A DNA stretch of 64,000 bases, taken from contig NZ_JACHOO010000001.1 in NCBI RefSeq assembly GCF_014199915.1, forward strand, positions 734,328 to 798,327. The letters run 5' to 3'. Made by a program: the position numbers and the translations under genes. This document shows positions 44,623 through 53,196 of the stretch, in pieces (the stretch's first letter is position 1; every line of letters begins with the position of its first letter). Under the pieces are notes generated by a model. It saw only the letters and a program-made list of their open reading frames with translations. It did no database searches and was not told where the DNA came from. The DNA is from Prosthecomicrobium pneumaticum. GTDB lineage: Bacteria > Pseudomonadota > Alphaproteobacteria > Rhizobiales > Kaistiaceae.

Positions 44623-46144
44623 CGGCCGGCTTCGGCCGATAGGCCGGCGCCACCCCGTCGAGGAGCGCGTCGGAGGCGCGGCGGAAGCGCTCGAACCCGG
44701 CATCGTAAGCGGCCGCGGGCGCGGCATCCGGCTCGAACCGGCGGCGCGTGCGGTGGCTCGCCGCGGCGGCTGTGCGAACGTCCGGGAACCAGCCGACCGC
44801 TACGGCGGCGAGCAGCGCCGCGCCCTTCGCGCCGAACTCGCTGCCCTCCGGCACCTCGACCGGCGTGCCGGTGACGTCGGCGATCATCTGCGCCCAGAAA
44901 GGGCTGCGCGCCGCGCCGCCGACGAGCCGGATCGCCGAGACCGGCCGGCCGATCCGCGCATAGCAATCGCGGATCGCGTAGGCGAGCCCCTCATAGACGG
45001 CGCGCACCAGATGCGGCCGGCGGTGATCGGGATCGAGGCCGAAGAAGCCGGCCCGGGCGCCGGGCTCGAGCCGCGGCGCGATGATGCCGATATGGGAGAG
45101 ATAGGGCACATAGCCGAGGCCGGCCGCACCCGCCGGGCTCTCCGCCGCGATCTCCGCGAGGCGCTCATAGGCGTCGGGCCGGCCGGCGATGTCGGGCGTG
45201 AGCGCTGCGAGCGCCCAGTCGAGATTGGTCGTGCCGGCGACGTTGACCATCGTCTTGATCCACAGATCGCCGGGCACGGTGAAGAGGATGCCCATGTCGC
45301 GCGGGGTGAAGACCGGCTCGTCGGCGACGACGCCGTTGAGGCAGGTCGTGCCGACGACGGAGACCGCGATGCCCGGCTCGACCGCGCCCGCGCCGATGAC
45401 GCAGGCCGGCAGATCGCCGGCGCCGACCGCGACCGGCGTGCCGGCCGGGAGGCCGAGCGCCGCGGCCGCACCGACCGTCAGCCCGCCGACCATCGCTTCC
45501 GACCGGGCGACCGCCGGCAAGAGGTGAGCGAGGTGACCGATGCCGAACAGATCGAGCAGCGCCGGATTGAAGCGGCGCTCGCGCGCGCTGCCCGGGGCGA
45601 TCGCCGAATCGGTCTCGTCGGTGCCGACATGGCCGGTGAGCCGCAGGCGAAGGTAATCCTTGGCGCAGAGGATCGTGCGGGCGCGGGCGATCGTCTGCGG
45701 CTCGTTCTCGGCGAGCCAGGCGAGCACCGGCAGCGTGCAGCCGAGCTGCATCACCTGGCCGGAGGAATCGAAGAGCTTCGCCATCAGCGCCGGATCTGCG
45801 GCGACCCGGCGGTCGAGCAGGGTCTGCGCCCGCCCGTCATTCCAGAGAATGCCGGGCCGCAACACGGCGCCGCCCGCATCGACCGGCCAGCCGCCGATCA
45901 TCACGCCCGAAATGGCGAGGCCCTCGACATCGGCCGGGGCGACGCCGGTCTCGGCGACTACGGTCCGGCAGGCGAAGGCCGCGGCGCCGTAGAGCTCCTC
46001 CGCCTCCATCTCGAACCAGCCGGGATAGGGCGAGCGGAGCGCGGTGCGCCGTCCGGCCGAGCCGACCTCCCGGCCGGCGCGATCGAACAGCGCCGCCTTG
46101 GTCATCGAGGTTCCGACATCGATGCCGAGCACGTAGCCGCCCAC
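44612..46144 (-). CDS. FGGY family carbohydrate kinase
   Basis: The 510-residue sugar kinase of the FGGY family (xylulokinase/ribulokinase-like) has the N-terminal phosphate loop V-L-G-I-D-V-G-T-S-M-T-K and a C-terminal G-G-A-A-R-S-P-F-W-A-Q-M with G-A-K-G-A-A-L-L-A. GTG 46144 is the preferred start because GAGGAG stands six bases before it; the longer frame to 46321 reads through the operator and repeat DNA. It is convergent with gntR (11-base overlap) and has its own promoter with the same operator. It likely phosphorylates the product of the two hydrolases. The substrate is unknown. Confidence 0.87.
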   Translation of the reverse strand: MGGYVLGIDVGTSMTKAALFDRAGREVGSAGRRTALRSPYPGWFEMEAEELYGAAAFACRTVVAETGVAPADVEGLAISGVMIGGWPVDAGGAVLRPGILWNDGRAQTLLDRRVAADPALMAKLFDSSGQVMQLGCTLPVLAWLAENEPQTIARARTILCAKDYLRLRLTGHVGTDETDSAIAPGSARERRFNPALLDLFGIGHLAHLLPAVARSEAMVGGLTVGAAAALGLPAGTPVAVGAGDLPACVIGAGAVEPGIAVSVVGTTCLNGVVADEPVFTPRDMGILFTVPGDLWIKTMVNVAGTTNLDWALAALTPDIAGRPDAYERLAEIAAESPAGAAGLGYVPYLSHIGIIAPRLEPGARAGFFGLDPDHRRPHLVRAVYEGLAYAIRDCYARIGRPVSAIRLVGGAARSPFWAQMIADVTGTPVEVPEGSEFGAKGAALLAAVAVGWFPDVRTAAAASHRTRRRFEPDAAPAAAYDAGFERFRRASDALLDGVAPAYRPKPAVSL

Positions 46145-46166
46145 GATCCGCTCCTCGATTGACCCC

Positions 46167-46184
46167 TTGTCCATACAAAGAGTC
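46167..46184 (-). promoter_or_regulatory. GntR-type operator in the FGGY kinase promoter
   Basis: On the minus strand ATGACT (46184-46179, -35-like) is followed by the inverted repeat TTGT-ATGG-ACAA (46178-46167), with the same eight-base central context as the importer operator. It is 23 bases upstream of the GTG start. Confidence 0.65.
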
Positions 46185-46255
46185 ATGTCGGCTGGCTCAT
46201 CATTCGTCAAGCTGCCGTCACCCCCGGGAGGCGTGGAGGCGCGCCGACGGTCGGG

Positions 46256-46407
46256 CGCCCCCTCTCCCGCCGATGAAGTCGGCTGTTGCCGACTTCGCCT
46301 TTTCCGCGCCCGGCTCGGCAACAGCCGAGCGGAGGGGGAGAGGGCTTCCGGCCTTGGCGTCGCAGGACGCGGCAGCGGCCGAGACGCTCAGGACGGAAGG
46401 GTGAGGG
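46256..46407 (+). repeat. Intergenic repeat, copy 1
   Basis: The 152-base unit starts CGCCCCCTCTCCCG, contains the hairpin arms GAAGTCGGCTGTTGCCGACTTC and GGCTCGGCAACAGCC, and ends GGAAGGGTGAGGG. It is nearly identical to 46541-46693. It is non-coding and structured like dispersed intergenic palindromic elements of rhizobia. Confidence 0.75.
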
Positions 46408-46540
46408 TGCGCCTTTCTTCATTGACGGAGGAAAGGCCCTCACCCCGGCCCTCTCCCGCGGAGCGGGAGAGGGGGTCCCGGCCGTGGCGCCCGGGCGATC
46501 GGCGCTCTTCCACCCGAATCATGGGCGCAGTCCGGGTCGC

Positions 46541-46693
46541 CGCCCCCTCTCCCGGCGGTGAAGTCGGCTGTTGCCGACTTCGCCTTTTCCGCGCTCGGCT
46601 CGGCAACAGCCGAGCCGAGGGGGGAGAGGGCTTCCGGCCTCGGCGTCGCAGGCCGCGGCAGCGGCCGAGACGGTTGGGCCGGAAGGGTGAGGG
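46541..46693 (+). repeat. Intergenic repeat, copy 2
   Basis: The second copy of the unit at 46256-46407 has the same order of arms and only scattered mismatches. Between the copies lies a further palindrome, CCCTCTCCCGCGGAGCGGGAGAGGG in outline (46450-46474). Confidence 0.75.
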
Positions 46694-46739
46694 GGCCCTT
46701 CGCCAATCAGGACAAGTGCCGATCGGCACGCCCCCTCCC

Positions 46740-46753
46740 TTGACCGCGATCAA
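46740..46753 (+). promoter_or_regulatory. FNR/FixK-like box upstream of ppsA
   Basis: TTGACCGCGATCAA matches the TTGA-N6-TCAA consensus of FNR/FixK-type regulators and lies 54 bases upstream of the ppsA start. Whether it is used depends on the promoter position, which is not clear. Confidence 0.45.
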
Positions 46754-46807
46754 GGCGACGCGCTCCCGCAGGCGCAGACTCCGCTCCGGGAACAGGGAGA
46801 GGAAACG

Positions 46808-49231
46808 ATGCAGAACCTGCCGGGCGAGAGCCCACAGACGCCCGTCGAAGCCGCGGCGCGGCCGGTGATGTGGTTCGAGGAGGTCGGCCGCGGCGATGTC
46901 GCGCTGGTCGGCGGCAAGAACGGCTCGCTCGGCGAGATGGTGCAGCGGCTCGGCGCCCGTGGCATCCGCGTGCCGCCGGGCTTCGCCACGACGGCCGCCG
47001 CCTTCCGCGGCTATGTGACGGAGAACGGCCTCGACGCGCCGATCGCCGAGCGGCTCGCCGCGCTCGCCGACGGCCGCGCGAGCCTCGCCGAGACCGGCGC
47101 GGCGATCCGCGCGCTCCTCCTTTCGGGCCGCTTCCCCGCGGCGACGCGCGGCGCGATCGCCGCCGCCTATCGCGAGCTCTGCGCCCGCACGGGCAAGGCC
47201 GAGGTCGACGTCGCGGTGCGCTCGAGCGCCACGGCGGAGGACCTCCCCGATGCGAGCTTCGCCGGCCAGCAGGAGACCTTCCTCAACATCCGCGGCGAGG
47301 CGGCCCTCCTCGACGCCTGCCGGCGCTGCTATGCCTCGCTCTTCACCGACCGGGCGATCAGCTATCGCCAGGCGAAGGGTTTCGACCACCGCGCCGTGGC
47401 GCTCTCGATCGGCGTGCAGCAGATGGTGCGCTCCGATCTCGGCGGCTCGGGCGTGATGTTCTCGATCGACACCGAGACCGGCTTTCCCGATGCCGTCGTC
47501 ATCAATGCCGCCTGGGGCCTCGGCGAGAATGTCGTGCAGGGCGCCGTCGACCCGGACGAATACCAGATCTTCAAGCCGCTGCTCGCCGACCCCGCGCTCC
47601 GTCCGATCATCAGCCGCAAGCGCGGCGAGAAGGCGAAGAAGATGATCTATGCCGGCGGCGCATCGCCGACGCGCAACGTGCCGACCTCGAAGGCCGAGCG
47701 CGCCGGCTTCGTGCTGTCGGACGCCGAGGCGCTCGGCCTCGCCCGCTGGGCGGTCGAGATCGAGAAGCATTATGGCTGCCCGATGGACATGGAATGGGCG
47801 AAGGACGGCGAGACCGGCGCGATGTTCATCGTCCAGGCCCGGCCCGAGACGGTACAGTCCCGCCGCGGCGCCGAGGCCTTCCGCCGCTACACCGTCGCCG
47901 GCCAGGGCCGCACCCTCGTCAAGGGACTCGCGATCGGCGATGCGGCGGTCGCCGGCCGGGTCTGCCTGATCGAGGACCCGCGCGACATCGACCGTTTCGT
48001 CGAGGGCTCGATCCTCGTCACCGGCACCACCGATCCCGACTGGGTGCCGATCATGAAGAAGGCGGCGGCGATCGTCACCGATCACGGCGGCCGCACCTCG
48101 CACGCGGCGATCGTCAGCCGCGAGCTCGGCCTGCCGGCGATCGTCGGCACCGGCAACGCCACCCACCTCCTGCACGACGAGGAGGAGGTCACGATCTCCT
48201 GCGCCGAGGGGGACGAGGGCCTCGTCTACGCGGGCACGGCGCAGATCGCCACCGAGACGGTCGATCTCGCCGGCCTGCCGCAGACCCGCACCGAGGTGAT
48301 GCTCAACCTCGCCAATCCGGCCGCGGCGCTCCGCTGGTGGCGGATCCCGGCCGATGGCGTCGGCCTCGCCCGGATGGAATTCGTCGTCAGCAATCATGTC
48401 CGCGTCCATCCGATGGCGCTCGTCCGCTACGACACGCTGAAGGACGAGGCGGCGCGGGCCGAGATCGCGGCGCTGACGGCCGGCTATGCCGACCGCACCG
48501 ACTATTTCGTCGACACGCTCGCGACCGGCCTGTCGCGCATCGCCGCCGCCGTCTATCCGAAGCCCGTGATCGTGCGGATGAGCGATTTCAAGACCAACGA
48601 ATATGCCGGCCTCGTCGGCGGGGCGGAATTCGAGCCGGCGGAGGAAAACCCGATGATCGGCTTCCGCGGCGCGGCGCGCTATTATTCGCCGCGCTACCGC
48701 GAGGGCTTCGCGCTCGAATGCCGGGCGATCCGGCGGCTCCGCGACGAGATCGGGTTCTCGAACGTCGTCGTGATGATCCCCTTCTGCCGCTCGACGGCCG
48801 AGGCCGACCGTGTCCTCGCCGTGATGGCGGAGAATGGCCTCACGCGCGGCGACAAGGGCCTGAAGGTCTTCGTGATGTGCGAGATCCCGTCGAACGTCGT
48901 GCTCGCCGCGCAGTTCGCCGAGCGCTTCGACGGCTTTTCGATCGGCTCGAACGACCTGACCCAGCTCACCCTCGGCGTCGACCGCGATTCGGGCGAACTC
49001 GCCGATCTGTTCGACGAGCGCGACCCAGCGGTGAAATGGATGATCGCGAGCGTGATTTCGGCGGCGAAGGCGGCGGGCGCCAAGATCGGCCTGTGCGGCC
49101 AGGCCCCGAGCGACCACCCCGACTTCGCGGCCTTCCTCGTCGAATGCGGCATCGATTCGATGTCGGTCAGCCCCGACAGCTTCGCCGCCGTGAAACACGC
49201 CGTCGCGGCGGCGGAGGCGGGGGGAGGGTAG
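46808..49231 (+). CDS. ppsA: Phosphoenolpyruvate synthase
   Basis: The 807-residue enzyme converts pyruvate and ATP to PEP, AMP and phosphate for gluconeogenesis. Domain order is as in E. coli PpsA. The N-terminal ATP-grasp domain has G-G-K-N-G-S-L-G-E-M and V-R-S-S-A-T-A-E-D. The phosphohistidine domain has T-D-H-G-G-R-T-S-H-A-A-I-V-S-R-E with the catalytic histidine near residue 434. The C-terminal TIM barrel has G-S-N-D-L-T-Q-L-T-L-G-V-D-R-D. ATG 46808 follows AGGGAGAGGA. It stands alone behind the repeats. PEP supply could serve sugar pathways around it and pyruvylation. Confidence 0.93.
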   Translation: MQNLPGESPQTPVEAAARPVMWFEEVGRGDVALVGGKNGSLGEMVQRLGARGIRVPPGFATTAAAFRGYVTENGLDAPIAERLAALADGRASLAETGAAIRALLLSGRFPAATRGAIAAAYRELCARTGKAEVDVAVRSSATAEDLPDASFAGQQETFLNIRGEAALLDACRRCYASLFTDRAISYRQAKGFDHRAVALSIGVQQMVRSDLGGSGVMFSIDTETGFPDAVVINAAWGLGENVVQGAVDPDEYQIFKPLLADPALRPIISRKRGEKAKKMIYAGGASPTRNVPTSKAERAGFVLSDAEALGLARWAVEIEKHYGCPMDMEWAKDGETGAMFIVQARPETVQSRRGAEAFRRYTVAGQGRTLVKGLAIGDAAVAGRVCLIEDPRDIDRFVEGSILVTGTTDPDWVPIMKKAAAIVTDHGGRTSHAAIVSRELGLPAIVGTGNATHLLHDEEEVTISCAEGDEGLVYAGTAQIATETVDLAGLPQTRTEVMLNLANPAAALRWWRIPADGVGLARMEFVVSNHVRVHPMALVRYDTLKDEAARAEIAALTAGYADRTDYFVDTLATGLSRIAAAVYPKPVIVRMSDFKTNEYAGLVGGAEFEPAEENPMIGFRGAARYYSPRYREGFALECRAIRRLRDEIGFSNVVVMIPFCRSTAEADRVLAVMAENGLTRGDKGLKVFVMCEIPSNVVLAAQFAERFDGFSIGSNDLTQLTLGVDRDSGELADLFDERDPAVKWMIASVISAAKAAGAKIGLCGQAPSDHPDFAAFLVECGIDSMSVSPDSFAAVKHAVAAAEAGGG

Positions 49232-50053
49232 GGGGAGGGGAGGCGTGGGAGGAAGGGAAGGGAGGCGGGCGGAGGGATCGAAGGAGACGATAACGCAAGG
49301 GAAGGGACGGACCAACTGCCGGACCGCACCACCGCGCGCCTCGCCCCTTGAGCCGAACCGCCCTCGGCAGGCGGTGTTCGGGTTCGCAGGGCGCGCGCCA
49401 CAGGTCGAGAACGGCGGGCGCCCCCCTCGAAAGCCTCCTTCGGTAGCATCGTCATGATTCCATGATGGCGGCGATGGTCGGAGAGATCGGCGATCAGGCG
49501 AAAGGGTCGACGACACCTCACTATCCACGTCCGCCCCATAGCCAGCCCCAAGAGAAGCGTCACGAGCCGCAGCATCGCCCGCGGCCCGTCGGTGTGGTAT
49601 CCGCCCGGCCTTAATTGGATGCTTGATCCCAGGTTTCGCTGTGCATCTATTCCGCTTCAGAGGTAAACTTGCGTTCGTGCACCATGTGGCCGTCGCGATT
49701 GACGACGCAGGGATTGACGGTACGGGCCGAGACATCCCGCCCAATGTAATGACTTTGGGACATGCGAATCCCCTTGTCGAATCAAGGGCCGGCACTTCTC
49801 ATGACCAATCTTCAGATGGCTTATAAACTACGAATATTTCAGTATTTGTTCAAAGGAGAGCATCGCACACGGGTTCTTCTCAACGAAGATACCGTTGTGA
49901 AGCTGATCTCTACGAAGCTTTCCGCATTTTCTGTTGGCAGATCATGTTGCGTGGTTTGACGGATGCGGCGGCGCCAGCACAAAGTAGGAACATCAGCTCG
50001 TCGATTCGGAACCTACGGCGTGCACATCATCCCGAGAGGCGACAGGAGGCAAC
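49232..50053. other. Intergenic start of the accessory island
   Basis: About 820 bases hold no intact gene. GC falls from about 70% to near 50% after roughly 49600, and a small transposase remnant lies at 49647-49763. A Shine-Dalgarno AGGAGG at 50045-50050 belongs to the CD-NTase gene. Confidence 0.6.
49647..49763 (-). pseudogene. Fragment of an IS110 family transposase (N-terminus)
   Basis: A 38-residue frame reads M-S-Q-S-H-Y-I-G-R-D-V-S-A-R-T-V-N, then C-V-V-N-R-D-G and V-H-E-R-K-F before a TAG. This matches the start of IS110-type transposases (Y-V-G-L-D-V-S-K-K-T...), including the first DEDD aspartate. The rest of the element is missing, so it is a relic marking past mobile DNA at the island edge. 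Confidence 0.6.
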
Positions 50054-51379
50054 GTGGGTATCGCGGACGACTTCAGGACTTTTCTCGACAATATCAAAGT
50101 AGATAACTCAGCAACTATCTCGCTTCGCTATGGTGAGATCACGTCCGCGCTGAACAAGCAATTTCGAGATACCGATTCGAAAACTGCCAACAGCCTTCAG
50201 GTCGGCTCCTATGGTCGTTGGACGGCGATTAAGGGCATTTCCGATCTGGACATGATCTATATTGTCCCGGCCTCTGAGTGGGATACCTACAAGGATGGCG
50301 GACAGTACGAGCTCCTTCGCGACACCAAGGATGCGATCAAGGCGCGCTATCCATCCACAACGGTGAAGGTTGATCGGCTAGTTGTGCGGGTCCTCTATAG
50401 GGATTTCCATATTGAGGTTATGCCCGCTTTTCGGGAGGCGGATGGAAGCTACAAATATCCCGACACAGCGAACGGAGGTTCATGGAAGATCACAAAGCCC
50501 CAAGCCGAACTCGATGAGGTGCGGGCGGCTAATGAGCGAAAGAATCGGAATCTCCGGCGCTTGTGTAAGATGGCTCGCGCTTGGAAGAACAAGCGCGGCG
50601 TGGCTATGGGTGGCCTTCTGATTGATACGCTCGCCTACAACTTTCTTGAATCGACCGATGAGTATGACGAGAAAAGTTACCTCTACTACAATTATATGTG
50701 TCGCGATTTCTTCAAGTTCCTGGCTGACCAACCCAAACAGTCGGAATACGCCGCCCTCGGCAGCCGACAGCGCGTACGGGTAAAGAAGAGGTTCGAGCGG
50801 AAGGCAAAGAAGGCCCACGAACTCTGCCTGAAGGCTATCGAGGCGAGCGGCCAAGCGAATGAGCGCCAGAAGTGGCGAGACGTGTTCGGCAATGGCTATC
50901 CCGCTCCAGCATCCAAGTCGGAAACAGAAGCCACGCTCGCCAAAGCAGCGTTTCGCAACACCGAGGAATTTGTTGAGGATCGGTTTCCGTTGGATGTCCG
51001 GTACGAGATGCGGATCGATTGCGAGGTTACACAGAACGGCTTCCGGGCCACACGCTTGCTCGACCTTCTCGAGCGGCACGGCATCCTGCTGCGCAAGAAA
51101 AAACTTCGATTCTTCGTCGCGGACGGCGCCGATCTCCCCGATCACGTCGACATCTATTGGAAAGTGTTGAATCGAGGAGACGAGGCTGAGCGGCGCGACA
51201 TGATCCGCGGCCAAATTATCCGTGACGATGGCGATTGGGAACGGCGTGAAAGCACCGACTTCCGGGGCAACCACCTTGTGGAATGCTATGCGGTCCTGAA
51301 TGGTGTTGTCGTCGCGCGAGATGACATCCTCGTTCCCATTAGCGCACAGAGCGCTGAAGTAGGTGACCATGAAGCTTGA
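50054..51379 (+). CDS. CD-NTase (cGAS/DncV-like nucleotidyltransferase) of a CBASS-like system
   Basis: The 441-residue protein has the SMODS-type nucleotidyltransferase core: G-S-Y-G-R-W-T-A-I followed by S-D-L-D-M-I-Y-I-V-P (residues about 50-75), and a third acidic residue in H-I-E-V-M-P-A-F near residue 120. A helical region follows, and the last 130 residues resemble the adenylyl/guanylyl and SMODS C-terminal sensor domain (AGS-C-like). Such enzymes make cyclic or linear oligonucleotide second messengers on phage infection. The GTG start at 50054 has AGGAGG five bases upstream. The downstream SLATT gene overlaps its 3' end, completing a two-gene defence module. Confidence 0.8.
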   Translation: MGIADDFRTFLDNIKVDNSATISLRYGEITSALNKQFRDTDSKTANSLQVGSYGRWTAIKGISDLDMIYIVPASEWDTYKDGGQYELLRDTKDAIKARYPSTTVKVDRLVVRVLYRDFHIEVMPAFREADGSYKYPDTANGGSWKITKPQAELDEVRAANERKNRNLRRLCKMARAWKNKRGVAMGGLLIDTLAYNFLESTDEYDEKSYLYYNYMCRDFFKFLADQPKQSEYAALGSRQRVRVKKRFERKAKKAHELCLKAIEASGQANERQKWRDVFGNGYPAPASKSETEATLAKAAFRNTEEFVEDRFPLDVRYEMRIDCEVTQNGFRATRLLDLLERHGILLRKKKLRFFVADGADLPDHVDIYWKVLNRGDEAERRDMIRGQIIRDDGDWERRESTDFRGNHLVECYAVLNGVVVARDDILVPISAQSAEVGDHEA

Positions 51380-51950
51380 TTATGACATCACCCTTGAGGA
51401 TCAAATCCGCGAGTGCTTCGGTCGGGTGGTCTATACACACAAGACGCACGAGAGGATGGCCGACAACTGCACTAAAAAACTCAATCGGTTTAAGGTTGGA
51501 CAGATCGTCCTCACCGCAGCGACGAGCACGGGCGCTGTTGGTGTAGTTGTAACGAATGAGACGTTCTTCGAGGTCGCAACGGTTCTGGTGTCATTCCTTA
51601 CGCTCTTGGTGACAACCTACCTCAAGAACTTCGATTTGGGCGCGACCGCGCAGAAACACCGCGATGCCGCGGCAAAACTGTGGAACGTCCGCGAGTGTTA
51701 CCTTTCGCTCCTCACGGATCTGCCGGCTCTTGACCGGCAGGCGGCCGTTGAGCGTCGCGACGAGTTGCAGACTATGCTCGCCGCACTCTATCAATCTGCG
51801 CCACAAACGGATGGCAAAGCCTACGTTGAGGCTCAGAAGCGTCTTCAGAAAATGGAAGACATGACGTTCAGTTCTGACGAGATAGATTGTTTTCTACCGC
51901 TATCACTAAAACGTTCAGGCGGACGACCGAAGACCGATGAAGGAACATAA
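51369..51950 (+). CDS. SLATT domain membrane effector
   Basis: The 193-residue protein has two adjacent membrane helices (about residues 40-75: V-G-Q-I-V-L-T-A-A-T... and F-E-V-A-T-V-L-V-S-F-L-T-L-L-V) followed by a long amphipathic helical region. This is the SLATT (SMODS and SLOG-associating two-TM) layout. SLATT proteins are proposed pore-forming effectors that kill the infected cell when the second messenger is made. ATG 51369 overlaps the CD-NTase gene by 11 bases; a GTG at 51363 would add two residues. Family assignment rests on topology and context. Confidence 0.75.
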   Translation: MKLDYDITLEDQIRECFGRVVYTHKTHERMADNCTKKLNRFKVGQIVLTAATSTGAVGVVVTNETFFEVATVLVSFLTLLVTTYLKNFDLGATAQKHRDAAAKLWNVRECYLSLLTDLPALDRQAAVERRDELQTMLAALYQSAPQTDGKAYVEAQKRLQKMEDMTFSSDEIDCFLPLSLKRSGGRPKTDEGT

Positions 51951-52153
51951 GCGCGTGCCCCTTTCATGCTCACCGGTTATCTAACATTGGAATTCTATGG
52001 CGACTCGATGATTAGCTCCGCATGGTGCCAGTGGAAGTCCTAATTGGCTCAACCACGCTCGAAGTTGCTGTGCAAGAGCGCTCGAATACCCCATCTGAAA
52101 TAGTCGCTTTCGCGAGCGATAGCTACCCCTTTCCGCTGGGATGTTGGACTCAG

Positions 52154-52795
52154 CTAACTCTCTTGAATACGTGGAAGGCACAGATAGCGGAGGTCCCCTC
52201 CCATATGCATAGGGTAGAGTTCGCGCGGCTGCGCGCCGTGGAGTCCGGCTCCGGGAAACGGGTCGGCGACTCCGAAGTTGAAGATCTGCGGATTGCCGGG
52301 ATAGGGGACGTAAGCGACGGCGGTCATCACCATGGCGTGCGAGCGATTGCCGATGATCAGCGGCCGTTCGTCACGCAGCGCATCCACGATGTCTCCGTTG
52401 GTCAGCGACATGATCCCGGCGTCGGCGTCATAGAGACCCTCGATCTCGACACCGAAGTTTTGACCCTCGTCGTCTTGCCATTCACGGTCGAGGTTCTTCG
52501 AAATCGCCAAGCCCGTGACCGCTGGAATGTTGCCTACGACTCCATAGGTCTCGCGGACGATCCGCTCCTGGCTGACCCTGTAACCATAGTGCCGGAACAC
52601 CATCGAGATCGAGGCGGCCCAACACCATTGGGACTGATATTGAGAATCGTAATTGGCCGAGATATGCCGGATATCGATCCCGGCCTCGCAGGCCTGCGGC
52701 CCGCAGGTCTCATATGCCAGCGTCTTCGTCGCAGAAGCGACGCCGAAAGCCAGCGCTCCGATAGAAAATGCTCTACGTCCGATACGCATTTCCAT
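52154..52795 (-). CDS. Secreted papain-like cysteine protease (C39/AvrRpt2-like)
   Basis: The 213-residue protein has an N-terminal leader with twin arginines (G-R-R-A-F-S-I-G-A-L-A-F) that suggests a Tat signal, cut near residue 28. The protease core shows Q-S-Q-W-C-W-A-A-S-I-S-M-V-F, with the catalytic cysteine near residue 58, a histidine in N-R-S-H-A-M-V-M-T-A near 153 and a third residue in V-A-D-P-F-P. The Q-W-C-W-A-A motif is typical of papain-like proteases related to AvrRpt2/C70. It could be a secreted effector or a periplasmic protease. It stands alone between CBASS and the chitosanase-like gene in low-GC DNA. Confidence 0.72.
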   Translation of the reverse strand: MEMRIGRRAFSIGALAFGVASATKTLAYETCGPQACEAGIDIRHISANYDSQYQSQWCWAASISMVFRHYGYRVSQERIVRETYGVVGNIPAVTGLAISKNLDREWQDDEGQNFGVEIEGLYDADAGIMSLTNGDIVDALRDERPLIIGNRSHAMVMTAVAYVPYPGNPQIFNFGVADPFPGAGLHGAQPRELYPMHMGGDLRYLCLPRIQES

Positions 52796-53196
52796 GGTCC
52801 TAGAGGCAGAAAGTCGCTGTTAGAGTCCAGGAAGCAGGCTTCACCGAAAAGAATCCGCGTCCGTCGTGAGTGAGACCGGGCGATGCCGTCAATGACATCT
52901 CATCATGACACATGTGGAGTTCGATCTTCAATTGCAATCGGAAAATTTCTGGAACTCTCAATCATAAACATACGCCGGTCCCGTTCACGGGACAGTATTG
53001 GTAATCGGCGGGTTCTTGTAGGGCTATTGCAGCGTGTCCGATTGTAGCCTATGCTCTAGTAGATCGGTCTTCCGTGGACGTGGTTCCAAGAGTTTTCACT
53101 TATACAATAATTCTCTCGTTCTCAAGGAATTACCGGGCATCATCGGGGATGGGTATCTTGGTGCGGGGCTCTGCGGGCCGGGCGCGGGAGGCAATA
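52796..53196. other. Divergent control region between protease and chitosanase-like genes
   Basis: The 400-base AT-richer gap must contain both promoters. GGGAGG just before 53197 is the Shine-Dalgarno of the downstream gene. No operator or RNA gene was recognised. Confidence 0.4.

Noticed and set aside
46256-46693. CRISPR-like array suggested by repeats before ppsA
   Set aside because: Only two long copies with internal palindromes and no regular spacers; not CRISPR.
46388-49795. A 1135-codon minus-strand frame opposite ppsA
   Set aside because: Antisense shadow of ppsA and the intergenic repeats. The only credible coding piece there is the IS110 fragment in another frame.
49623-49826. Plus-strand frame in the island edge
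   Set aside because: It is the reverse of the IS110 transposase remnant.
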